Positions 53,803 through 64,000 of a DNA stretch of 64,000 nt are shown here, piece after piece. Position numbers and translations under genes: made by a program. This DNA comes from Evernia prunastri. Lineage: Eukaryota; Ascomycota; Lecanoromycetes; Lecanorales; Parmeliaceae. The stretch is from the NCBI GenBank assembly GCA_003184365.1, contig NKYR01000038.1, positions 186,001 to 250,000 of the forward strand. Direction: 5' to 3'. Under the pieces are notes generated by a model. The model was not told the DNA's origin. It made no database searches and was given only the letters and a program-made list of their open reading frames with translations. Numbering within the stretch: position 1 is the stretch's first letter; every line of letters begins with the position of its first letter.

Positions 53803-54633
53803 CGTCTCATACCATTTGCCATTATGAAGTTACGACTCGTTAATCGAACATAGACTGTAGGATTATACGGACTAACTAAAAGTCTGAGATATCGAGCGTC
53901 CGTTATTCGACCTCAGAGCTTTTCAACCTGACATGCCTCCCTTCGCTTTGATGACTTTCACCATGCCACATTCCCAGGTACCTCTGGGTACTGCCTTTTC
54001 CAATGAGAATGCTCTCATCCTAATATCAAGCTTTCTTGCCTCTCACCTGCTGTCGCATCGTCAGGTTTCAAACCTTAGTCCCGCTTCAAACGGAGTGATA
54101 GTGACTTCTTCATTTTCCGGATTATCGTCCTGAAAGCCACTTTCTGAGATATTCCTTTGCAATGAATGGGCGTCGTGCGAGACTCGGACGCTTTGGGCCT
54201 CAATTTCGCCACAGCGAAGATGCCGAGCCTGCCCCTGTAGCTGTTTGATTCATTGCCCATGATGTGCTTGGCTCATTCGCTTCTCTTCCTCTCTTGGTTC
54301 TCATTTTGATCATCGCTTCAGCAATAAAATTTCACCCTTCGATTTGAGGTCCTGAATTGTTGGTCATGCGCGTTTTTGAGGAGTGACCAACATTCCGCGC
54401 TAAAAGAACAATACTAAGGGTTGATACCGAATTCCTCGGCATAACGCATTGTCAGGTACGCTCGTAGCTATTATTTTATCTTTTATCTCCTATTATGTTC
54501 CTTCATTGCGACACCATGCGGCGACCTCAGATTTACGATTCAGAATTCAGAATCATGTATCTTCATACACTGAAAATCTATCAGCCTTCTTTGACTGCAT
54601 CGACAATCACTTCTGTACATACTAACACGCAAT
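53803..54633. other. Intergenic stretch
   Basis: Promoter region of the ABC transporter gene. No gene, repeat or RNA supported. Confidence 0.4.
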
Positions 54634-57600
54634 ATGAAAGCCACCGAGTACACTGCGATGGCAATGGACATCGACCTTCCCGGCGATCGGGAAGTCGACG
54701 AAGAAGAGAACAACTTAGCATCGCCCGCCGGCTGGCGCTCCCTCTTCTACTTCACTTCAAAAACTGACACCCTCCCGCTCGTTCTGGCGCTCATCCTCTC
54801 AGTGGCCTCGGGCATCGTTGCACCGATCGTGGCAATATTATTAGGCAAGATCTTCGACCTATTTACGGACTTTGGGGTGTGTGAGATCAGCGGGCCTGAT
54901 CTGGTGAACACAGTGTCTTCACACGCTATCGTTCTAGCTGCACTAGGCACAGCAAGTGGCCTGTTGCATGCGGGATACTTCATAGTTTGGCTGGTGTTTG
55001 GTGAGCTTCAGGCGAAGCATGTACGGGAAAGGCTCTTCCACGAGATGCTAGAGAAGGACTTGGGTTGGTATGATATGCAAACGGATGGTATTGATACCTT
55101 GGTATCGCGACTTCAGACGTGAGTGTAGCTACATCACTTTTCATAGAACGAGCTAACGTTCAGTACAGATACGTTCGAGAGCTCCAGCTGGCTACATCCC
55201 AACCACTGGGCTTTGCACTGCAGGACGGAGTCACCACATTGGCTGCTCTGGTTCTAGCTTTCTACTACTCTTGGAGTTTAACGCTTGTTACACTGTCCAC
55301 TGTTCCACTGCTGGCAGTGGCACTGGCTTGGAATTCTGCGAGGCTGCAACCGAACATCGAGGCGCAGACCGAGGAACTTACCAGGGCCTCCAAAATCGTC
55401 CACAATGCAGTTTCGGCTATCGATACCATCAAATGCTACAATGGACAGGACTTGGGAAGGTGGCAGTACAAAAAAGCCGTCAAAAGAGCCGCCAGGTACT
55501 ATCTGTGTCAGGCAAAAGCCAACGCCCTCCAGATCGGTGGCCTTCGTCTCGTCACTTTGGGCATGTTTGTTCAAGGGTTCTGGTTTGGAAGCCATCTTGT
55601 CAACACGGGGCAAAAAAATCCAGGCGAGATTCTGACTGCCTTTTGGGCATGTCTGATGGCGACACAAGCTTTCGAACAGATCCAACCCGAGGTCATTGTG
55701 CTTGAGAAGGGAAGAGCAGCCGGAGCTAATCTCAAGTCCGTATTGGACAAGATGGAAGGGGGACTTGGGATCGCAAGCATGAGCGGCAGGACCGTTCCCC
55801 TTTTCTGCGCTGGCGACATTGAAGTCAGAAATGTGTGTGGAGAGCCCCGTCTTCTAGGATTCTGCTAATCAAGAGCAGGTCTCTTTCTCCTACCCCTCCC
55901 GAATCGATCAGCCCGCCCTAAAAAGCGCCAGCTTTTACTTCCCTGCCGGCGAGACGACTTTTATTGTTGGAAGGAGCGGCTCTGGAAAGAGCACAATAGG
56001 AAATCTTCTGATGCGATTCTATAGCGTCGAATCTGGAGAAATCCTAGTAGATGGACACCCGATAAACACGCTCGATATCAATTGGCTACGCAACAATGTC
56101 ACCCTTGTCCAACAGGAAACCGTGTTATTTAACGAGTCGGTCTTCAAGAACATTGCCTTTGGTCACAGAGACTACGAAAGAGTCAGGAAGGAAGAAGTAA
56201 AAAAAGCAATTGAGACTGCCTTGCTGCAACACACAATCAGCGACCTACCACAAGGACTAGACACTGTAGTAGGAACTGGTGGCAGTGCTATGAGTGGAGG
56301 GCAAAAGCAAAGAGTAGCTATTGCAAGGGCACGACTTCGCGACACGCCCATCTTGATTCTCGATGAGGCAACCAGCGCTTTAGATCATATCAGTAAAAGC
56401 CAGATTATTGACGCGATCCGTGAATGGCGCAAGAGTAAGACAACAATTGTTATTACGCACGACATGGCACAGGTCCAAGACGCAGACTATGCGTACGTAC
56501 TCGATGGCGGATCTATTATTCAAGAAGGCTTCAAGAACATCCTGGAGAAGAGTGACCTTGGACCCTTCCAGCCACGTGAACAGTCAATCATCAACTTTTC
56601 ATGCACGCAACCGCGGTATCGTCAACTATCGCAGGACCTTCGTTCGAGTCCATGTACTGCGTTGCATGCGCCTTCAATGGGGAGCGAATTCGAGATGTCA
56701 ATGGTCAGCCAGATTCAACCGAAGAAAGACGTAGTCTCGAATATTTCGAGACATCAAACAGAAGATATACAACGCCCATCGCAAGCATTTGTACCAGTTA
56801 CATCACCAATAAGTACGCATCGACGGTCTGTAGCTCGTTCGGACTTTCAATCCCATCAAAGACAGGACTCACAGCAAAGCGCTATATCAGAGCCTACCTC
56901 TCCCATATGGCTACACGACAGTAAAGCAGTTGAGATGACGGAAAGAAAATCCAACGTCTCCGATGTCAAAGCCAATGCAGTACAACAAGAGCATGCACTC
57001 TACCCTTCAGTGGCTCCACCACCCGGGAACCCAACGCGCGAACGAAAGCTCATCAAAGCGGTAAAAACACGCCGCCTAGCTCCAATAAAGAATATTTTAA
57101 AGACTGTCTGGCCTGTGCTGACATGGGAGAAACGCTTGGTTCTATCACTGGGTTTTCTCTGCGCGGCTGTCCATGCTATAGCAACACCAATGTTCTCTTG
57201 GATCTTCTCAAAACTACTGACGACATTTTACCTCGCCGATCACAGCGAGCGTTCGCGTATGGCACTGCAATGGTCGTTGACTGTGCTTGGGATAGCGGTC
57301 GTTGATTCTTCGGCGGCGTTCTCAATGCACTTCTTGCTCGAGTACTGCGGTCAAGCTTGGATCGATTCCATACGAGTCGAAAGTCTGAAGCGCATCCTCG
57401 ATCAACCCCGAGCATGGTTCGACAAAGACAGACACAGCGTCTCGCGACTCACTGAATGCCTCGACCGCAACGCCGAAGAGATGAGGAACCTATTGGGTCG
57501 CTTTGCAGGCTATGTAGTGGTCGCTGTCATCATGGTGACCATGGCTATTATCTGGAGTGTCATCTTATGCTGGAAGCTCACTCTGGTCGGCCTCGTTACC

Positions 57601-58863
57601 GCGCCTTTCGTGTACGCTGTCACTCGCACCTTCGAAAGTGTCTCCGGCTACTGGGAAAACAGGAGCAATGACGCCGCCACCTCCATCAACGCAATCTCCG
57701 TGGAAACATTCAGCAACATCCGCACCGTCCGCGCCCTCACCCTGGAAAGCTACTTCAATACCAAGTACTTTAAAGCCACCTCCAAGGCTCTCAAAGTAGG
57801 ACTCAAGCGCTCCGTCTACTCCGGCGTCTTCTTCGGGCTCTCTGAATCCGGCATCCTCTTCGTGACCGCCTTGATCTTTTACTACGGTGCCGTCCTCGTC
57901 TCCACCGGCTTATACACCACGGAAACTATCTTGACAGTCTTCACGATGCTCCTCTTTAGCATATCCCAGGCAAACAACATCATAGCCTTGGTGCCCCAGA
58001 TAAGTTCCAGTCGGGACACCGGGACACGTCTACTCCGCCTCGCATTCCTCCCATACAAAAGCTCCCACGAGGACACGGGTCACATCCGCCTTTCCCACCC
58101 CGGGCCCATCACGTTCACCGACACAACCTTCGCCTACCCAACCCGGTCCACAAATCCAGTCCTCTCATCCCTCAACCTCACCATCCACCCCCGCACGACC
58201 ACCGCCCTCGTCGGCGCCTCCGGCTGCGGGAAATCCACCATCGCCAACCTACTCCTCGCGCTCCACCCACCCGACTCCGGCACCCTCACGATCAACCGCG
58301 TGCCCATCCGGCACCTCCACATCCCGACCCTCCGCTCCCTCATCGCCATCGTCCCCCAGCAACCCACCCTCTTCGCCGCCACCGTCGCCGCCAACATCGC
58401 CTACGGCCTCCCCGAGTCCTCGCCCCTCACCTCGCTGGCCTCCGTCCGCGCCGCCGCAACAGCCGCCGGCATCGACGAGTTCATCCTCTCCCTGCCCCAC
58501 GGCTACGGCACGCTCATCGGCGACGGCGGCACGGGCCTCTCCGGCGGCCAGACCCAACGCGTCGCCATCGCGCGCGCCCTCGTCCGCGAGCCGAAGCTGC
58601 TGATCCTCGACGAGGCGACGAGCGGGCTGGACGCGCAGTCGGCGCGAGGGGTCCGGGATACGGTCCGGAGGCTGGAAGGGAGGGGCGTGGGCGTGCTGGT
58701 CATCACGCACGATCGAGCGATGATGGAGGGGTGCAGGGAGGTTGTGGTGCTGGAGCGTGGACGGGTCGTCGAGCGGGGCGGGTTCCGGGAGCTGGTGGCG
58801 AGAGGGGGAGAGTTGACGAGGTTGCTCGGTGGGGTTGGTGGGGCGGAGACGGGGGCTGGGTGA
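54634..58863 (+). CDS. Full-size ABC transporter, subfamily B (Ste6/a-factor exporter type)
   Basis: Exons 54634-55118, 55169-55832 and 55879-58863 close in frame (1377 residues). The layout is TMD1-NBD1-linker-TMD2-NBD2. NBD1 has Walker A GRSGSGKST (about 416), signature MSGGQKQRVAIAR (about 521) and Walker B ILILDEATSALD. NBD2 has Walker A GASGCGKST (about 1163), signature LSGGQTQRVAIAR (about 1271) and Walker B LLILDEATSGLD. The linker (about residues 600-780) is long, polar and Ser/Gln-rich. The TMD1 sequences (SRLQTYVRELQLATSQPLGF, GGLRLVTLGMFVQGFWFGSH) fit the fungal Ste6 branch, which exports farnesylated a-type pheromone; a multidrug role cannot be excluded. ATG 54658 (MAMDIDLP) is an alternative start. 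The last 750 bases are much more GC-rich than the rest. Confidence 0.93.
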
Positions 58864-59103
58864 GATGGGGGTTGAAGAGCGTGGAGTGGAGCAGAGTGAA
58901 GAGACGCCGGGGGGGAGGGGGTTGGTCTCGGATGAAGGGTTTTCGCTTCGGACTGACTGCAAAGAAATGATCTCATCCATCACTCTATCTAGCGCACGCA
59001 TACATACGATCTATATTGTATTTACCAACATCTTCGCGATAAAAAAGGCATCTCCGCACATTTCCACGCAGGCTACCTTACCTACCGTATCTATCGAGAC
59101 AGA

Positions 59104-59220
59104 CAAATAGATAGATAGTCCGCTACCCAACCCAACCCAACCCATTCGCCCATTCTCTCCAAACCCAAGTCCAAGTCCAAGCCCAACTCCAAATCCAAGT
59201 TCAAATCCAAATCCAACTCC
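59104..59220. repeat. Degenerate CCAA-based microsatellite
   Basis: ATAG units pass into CCCAA units and then into an array of about fifteen CCAA(G/A/C)T-type hexamers. The units vary, so this is an aged array. Confidence 0.85.
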
Positions 59221-59375
59221 CCATCGCAACCAACCAACCAACCAACCACCCTCGCCCTGAAGGTCCGCCCTACAGAGCTAGCTAGCTAGCTCGCCAACCG
59301 ATAATCACCCACGGTGTCTGCTCGTAGGCAATCTCCCGTTGACGGAATCGGAAAGGAGGTATCTCGGAGAGAACT

Positions 59376-59415
59376 TCAGGGAAGGGAAGGGAAGGGAAGG
59401 GGAAGGGAAGGGGAA
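59376..59415. repeat. GGGAA/GGGGAA tract
   Basis: Polypurine tract of GGGAA repeats on the plus strand, capable of G-quadruplex or triplex structure. A second, shorter GGGGA tract is at 59570-59588. Confidence 0.85.
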
Positions 59416-59915
59416 GAGATCCTCACTTTGATCACAGCAATGAATGGTAGGGGTATATGGTATGGGGAGATGATGCTTGTAAGGTAGGGAGGGAGGGGGG
59501 TATGCACTCGTAGTCTGTGCCGTTGATGTATCTTCTCGTTTTGAATTCCCGGATGAGGACAGGAATGGGGAGGGGAGGGGAGGGGAGATGGGCTGGTTCT
59601 GAGCAGCTGTGATCCGATTCGCGTGGACTCTATATACACCAGCTTTTTGTAGTATCTCTATCCGAGACTTGAGCTATTCGCTCTCCATCTCCATGCCGCT
59701 CCTCCGTCCACTAGAATGCGGAATCGTAAGCGCTGTGTTATGCTCTGCTCGTGGTCTTGGATCTGCAGCTCCTTCTTTCGAAATGTCACACCGCACGTAT
59801 CGCACTCATTATAGACATCCCGGACCAAGCCAAGCCAAGCCATGCCATGCCAAAACCATCCACTCGCTCGCTGAATCGCGTATACATTGAATGCACAAGA
59901 ATATTACCACCGACA

Positions 59916-61339
59916 TCATCTCCCCTGCCCGTTGTGCTCCGGCGGCGTCCCTATGATGGGCGTAGCAGCAGGAGTGCTCCCCGTGATCTCAATCGCCGGC
60001 AGCCTGTGCCCGACCCTCAAGCTCGGCAATCTCGGTACACCCTCCCCTCTCCCGGCAACGGGACTCGTATACGGTGGTGCGTCCTCATACACCGGGGGTT
60101 CGCCCATCGGTGGCGACGGTTCACCACCGGTACCAACGCTCGGTGTGGGCACAGTCGGATCACTGCCGCTACCGCTCCCGCTCCTATCCTCCGATGAGGT
60201 CTGGGGTGTCATGTCTGCGAGCTCACTATCGGTCGTCATGACCGATTCCGCAGAAGCAGCTCGAGCATGGGAGTGGAAGCGGTGGGTAGGGAGGTGGAAC
60301 AGGGAGCTGCGCCGTGAAGATGAGGCGTTACGTTGGTCGCTCCCCATGCTTGCTGCCGAATCGAGAAGAGGGCGATGGTCGGATTCGACACTGTCGGCTC
60401 GTAGTCTTGAGCCATCGTGGCGCGCGAGACCGAGTTCGGCATAGCTAACAGAACTGACGCGGCGGTCTCTGCTGGAATTACGAGCATGGTGGTCTGCTAT
60501 CATAGAGCTGGCGCTTGCGGCCCCGATGGGCAGGCTGGTGGTGCTACTGGCTGCACTTGCAGAACTTCCAGCGCGGGCTCGAGCACGTGCTTCGCTTTGG
60601 AGACGTAGTTGTTCGAGACGGGCCCAGTCGCCGGCTTCCCTCGCTTCCTGGCGCTCTCTTCGACGATCATTGCGTTCATTGATCTCCCGTCGCCGCGCTT
60701 GTCGGATCTGATAGAGTGACTCCATGTCCTGCTCCCTCCGCTCTTCCTCCTCTTCTGCCGTTTCTGGGAATTCGATGACTGTGTCCACGCCTGCACGTTC
60801 GCCTTCGCGAGCTATGAGACGTTCATGGGGGTGAGGTGTTGGGTGGTAGGGAGGAAGCGTCATGATGCTGCGGATCGAAGTGTTACGATTGACGCCATCG
60901 CTAGGCGGAATCTCGGCCAAAGAATGCGTGGTAGGTTCTCTCGTTGAGGTACTGGTCACGACGTACGAGGTCTCTTGATCCTGTATGCTTCTGTGGCCTG
61001 ACTTCTTTCTGAACGGAAGTAGCCGTCCAGCCTTGCTCGTCCACACCAACCATTTCCGATCTTTGTTTGGGTTGGTGGAGTAGTTTGGAGGTTGTCGCTT
61101 TGCAACATAGACGTAGATGGCTATGAATATGAAGGTGAGAGCAACTGCGATTGCGATGCCCTGGGATGCGAGTCAGCCCCCGGTTCCAATCGAAGATGAC
61201 GCAGATTGTTTGTAGAACGTACGATAACTACAGGGTTCGTTGAGCCTGATTGCAGACCCGTTGGCTTGGAAGTATCGGTCGCTCTCGCGGCGAGGGGAGC
61301 CAGGGGCATGTTGAAGGCAAGAAGCTTCGGTTCGGCCAC
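59916..61339 (-). CDS. Conserved fungal single-pass membrane protein with long polar cytosolic tail
   Basis: Exon 1 starts at ATG 61339 (453 residues) or ATG 61309 (443) and ends at 61223. A 62-bp intron (61222-61161) leads in phase to exon 2, 61160-59916. A short N-terminus precedes one TM helix at the splice (GIAIAVALTFIFIAIYVYV) and a basic stop-transfer (AKRQP). A tail with recognisable conserved blocks follows: WLVWTSKAGRLLPFRKKS, NTSIRSIMTLPPYHPTP, LIAREGERAGVDTVIEFPET, an EEEEERREQDMESLYQIRQA coiled-coil, and EAREAGDWARLEQLR. After that come Ser-rich regulatory-looking sequence and a PPVYEDAPPY proline motif that could recruit WW-domain ubiquitin ligases. I recall this combination from unnamed ascomycete proteins. 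Function unknown; a trafficking or plasma-membrane adaptor role is inference. Confidence 0.8.
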
Positions 61340-62285
61340 CGACTCAAGGCGGCGAAGGAAGGGATGCCCGAGGATGGCGCTGTTGGGCGTTTAGGGTAGG
61401 CGGGACAATGGCAGGGCAATTTGATTCAATACATTGATGAATACAAAACAGCGGTCTCTCTGTCAGATAAAGTATTCATAATGAGTGGTGAAGTGAAAGA
61501 TGATGATGTTGATCATGTTGTTGTTACTTGGGCAGACCTGACTTATTGATGGTCAGAAACAAGGAATTGTGGACTTGAACTTCGCGGGCTTAAGCTTGCG
61601 TACTATTTAACTAACTATCTATCTAGGTATCTATCTGCGGGTACTCCGTAGTAATAATTGTACTCGTCCTTGTAGGGCTGAAATCAGCCAGCGAATCCAG
61701 CCAAAATGGGACAGGGAAGCAGGATTCGCTTTATTGGATGTGCCGTTTCATGGTTTAAAAGACTTCAAATGAACAGAATAATGATACCTACGATACTTAT
61801 TGCTTATTCGACAGTGGGACATGCAAGATTGTTATATATCTGACATTTATTCTTTCTTCAAACTTCTGGAGCTTTCAGCTGACAGTACACTCGAGACACT
61901 ACTACTGAACAAGCGCATCTGTTCGGCGGCTACATGCAGGTTCCCATGTCTATTGTAACTTGTAAGGAATAGGATGATTTCACTTGTAAAACTACCATCC
62001 AAATGGTCGCCATATATGCAAGACTATTATATGCTGTAACATTGGCTGTTATATTTGCTCTCTTCTGAGATCACTGGAAGCCTTCTGCTTCAGCCATTGC
62101 TTAAGCCATGATGCGCTGCCATCCCCGTTCGGCTCTTGTGATGCCGATAACTCCGTGAGCTTGCTTGCCACCGTGCGCCTAGATCACTCCAGGCGACTTC
62201 GATAGCAGTTGTAGCTCATGTGTGTTGACTACCTCCAAAATAGTAACATCCCCCATGAGTTTCAGAAACGTGATCGATCGAGGCG
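61340..62285. other. Intergenic stretch, 0.9 kb
   Basis: Promoter side of the membrane protein gene and 3' flank of the F-box gene. A short ATCT array (61615-61638) is present. No gene supported. Confidence 0.4.
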
Positions 62286-63909
62286 TCAGCGGAGCAATTC
62301 CGGATGTCTCGAGTCGGACGACCCTTCTACTGCATAGATGCTGTCGTCAGTCAGATAGTCGTCGATGTTGACTCTCTTGTAGAATGAGATGTGGCCAAAT
62401 TCCTGTGGAATGAATCAGCAAAATGGCATGTCCCGCTGGTCAAGGACAAGCTCGACTCACCTCCCAGTATTGTGCCAGAGAGTCATGAGAGATCATAATC
62501 AACTGGGATGGTATGAATCTATCATGCCGGTACCCCATTCCCGCAATGTGACCCCAACTTCGGACCGTTCTAGCTCCAACGAACATTTGCTCGTTGGCTA
62601 CACGTACTAGTCCATCTGGTCCGATATCCTCCGCGATCCAGGTGTACTCTCCTCTACGAACGTTGATGTCACCCGTCAATTTGATGGCCTCCAGTCTACC
62701 TGATGGAGCGTCGGTAAATGAGTCTGGAGCGTCTGAAGCAGCCGGGTCATCACTTCCTGGGGCTTCTTTGTCATAAGGATTCGCGCAATCTTCCTTTGGT
62801 TGCCATGTAGATGGGCCTGCAGCCTCACCAACGAGGTCAGGCAGAAATCTCGGGTCCTCTGTAGCGTCCGCTGTACGCGGAATACGAGCCGAGTCTTGCA
62901 GCCCCGTGTTAGCGTCAGCCATGCTCATACACATACCAGACGGTAGGGATCCTGTCGATGACGTCATAGACAGCGCCAAGGGCGAAGTAATGTCACGCTG
63001 CAATACAAGTAGGAACTCGCAGCCGTGACCTGAGTAGTCTCCAACCCAGAGTCCCTGCCACGGCTTTTTCTTGGTAGGCATATAAGACTCCTCTAGCAGC
63101 GTACTGAAAGTCATGACTTCCTCCCCTATCCGGACTGCATTCAAAGGCTGCACCAAATTCGCGAATTCCAGCCACTTTCGTATCCTAAAGGTCCGATCAC
63201 TCATTTGGTCCATTGTATGAGGTCGATGTTCCTCTGTCCGAAACCTGCTTGCAGACTCATTGCGTACTCGCTGTTTCGCAGGAATGATGGCAGGTGGCCA
63301 AAGGGCCATGGCGGCAGTTTGTAGTGCTTTGGCGATCGGGCGGCATAGAGATATCATTGAGCAAATGCCGTGCATTGTCCCCGTCTGCATGGGAACTTCC
63401 TTCCGCAACCGGTTGTCGCCGCAACGGTTCTCTTGCTTGTAGCCAAGCTTGATCACCGGATCATCAAGCCACAGCCTGACCTTAGGATTGAAGGTGTGGA
63501 TAATGACCTCGGGATTGTAAGCCCACCTCTCATACGTAGAAGGCCCATGCTCTGCAATAAGTCGAAAAGCCTCGATGCAACCATTCTGGGCATTGTAGCG
63601 CGCCAATATCAATAGCCCGTTGTTTGGGACATCGGCGAACCATATCTTGTTCTTGACCAAGAACCAGTAGGGATGATGGGCAATGAAAAGATCTCTCCAG
63701 CTTCTTGCTGGCGATGGAGACTTGAGACCGGTAGAACGAGGTACGTTATTACGAACGCATGACATCCACAGTAGGTCATGGTGGGCGTGGGATCGTAGGA
63801 GACGGCAAGTGCGTGACAAGGTCACGAGGGAAGCGGGAGGCAGTAAGGCGAAGATTTGATTGATGATCTCAGCAGGTAGAGTCTCGAGGCTTGAGGCTGT
63901 CAAAGGCAT
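62286..63909 (-). CDS. F-box protein
   Basis: Exon 1 runs from ATG 63909 to 62461 and exon 2 from 62402 to the TGA at 62286, with a 58-bp intron (GTGAGT...CCACAG, phase 0), giving 521 residues. The F-box is at the N-terminus: LETLPAEIINQIFALLPPAS, VTLSRTCRLLRSHAH, HDLLWMSCV (about residues 8-55). The remaining 460 residues contain conserved-looking blocks (HHPYWFLVKNKIWFADVPNN, GLILARYNAQNGCIEAFRLI, WQGLWVGDYSGHGCEFLLVL, LTGDINVRRGEYTWIAEDIG) that form an unnamed domain found in fungal F-box proteins. A polar insert lies near residues 330-400. F-box proteins bind Skp1 and bring substrates to SCF ubiquitin ligase. The frame reaches 63933 by a GTG codon, so the ATG at 63909 is preferred. Confidence 0.9.
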
Positions 63910-64000
63910 CGAATCGGGAGGATGGGAGTGCACTAGTTTGACTGCTTCGGCTGTGGCGGTGGTTTTTTCGACAGCGGGACGAGAGAGAGTGGACGATAAA

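Larger units (their letters stand above)
58864..59915. other. Low-complexity 3' flank
   Basis: No gene supported. The stretch is full of simple-sequence tracts: ATAG, CCCAA and CCAAGT/CCAAAT arrays (59104-59220), ACCA and GCTA tracts (59227-59292), and GGGAA/GGGGA tracts (59376-59415 and 59570-59588). Confidence 0.6.

Noticed and set aside
1..64000. Transposons, CRISPR arrays, operons or phage-like systems
   Set aside because: The window is eukaryotic; no transposase core, LTR pair, terminal inverted repeats with target duplication, or regularly spaced repeats were found by eye.

Overview
This window looks like nuclear DNA of a filamentous ascomycete (Pezizomycotina). Genes are intron-rich, with about 30 GT-AG introns of mostly 44-90 bp and recognisable CTAAC/CTGAC branch points. 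They lie on both strands with kilobase spacers. The protein set fits as well: a fungal dynamin-like GTPase, NudC, Erg28, a Pet123-type mitoribosomal protein, Nog2, a Ste6-like ABC exporter and several conserved proteins known only from fungi. I cannot assign a class or species by eye. Two single N bases (1028 and 20211) mark unresolved assembly positions.

Layout. 0-3.1 kb: the end of a glycine-rich protein gene, then a gene-poor stretch with a 141-bp direct repeat and a nested inverted repeat. 3.1-14.5 kb: dynamin-like GTPase, 14-TM vacuolar-type MFS transporter, a novel acidic nuclear-type protein, a cytochrome P450, and NudC on the other strand. 15-26 kb: a BTB/POZ gene carrying a stop codon and a frameshift, a large fungal multi-pass membrane protein, a membrane-anchored pepsin-like protein lacking the catalytic aspartates, and a short hypothetical gene. 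26-36.7 kb: methionine aminopeptidase 1 and kynurenine 3-monooxygenase transcribed divergently, a repeat-bearing hypothetical protein, a leucine-rich F-box-associated-type protein, Erg28 and a TLC-domain protein. 37-45.1 kb: a secreted protein built of two similar halves, a BTB protein with a C-terminal zinc-ribbon-like module, two small secreted proteins, and a Cys-rich single-pass membrane protein. 47-54 kb: Pet123-like mitoribosomal protein and Nog2 GTPase transcribed divergently, a possible small gene, and a PBDC1/Chp1 (eEF1A chaperone) gene. 54.6-64 kb: Ste6-type ABC transporter, simple-sequence tracts, a conserved membrane protein with a long polar tail, and an F-box protein.

The genes do not form one pathway and I see no biosynthetic cluster (no PKS, NRPS, terpene synthase or cluster regulator). 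Functional neighbourhoods are limited to two divergent housekeeping pairs (MAP1/KMO and PET123/NOG2), two adjacent ER-membrane lipid-related genes (ERG28 and a TLC protein), and a run of secreted or surface genes at 42-45 kb. No mobile element, CRISPR array or complete tRNA gene could be supported. Exon coordinates were worked out by hand from splice signals and reading-frame continuity. Genes whose phases close perfectly (MFS, NudC, MAP1, KMO, ERG28, TLC, BTB, NOG2, PBDC1, F-box, ABC) are the most reliable.
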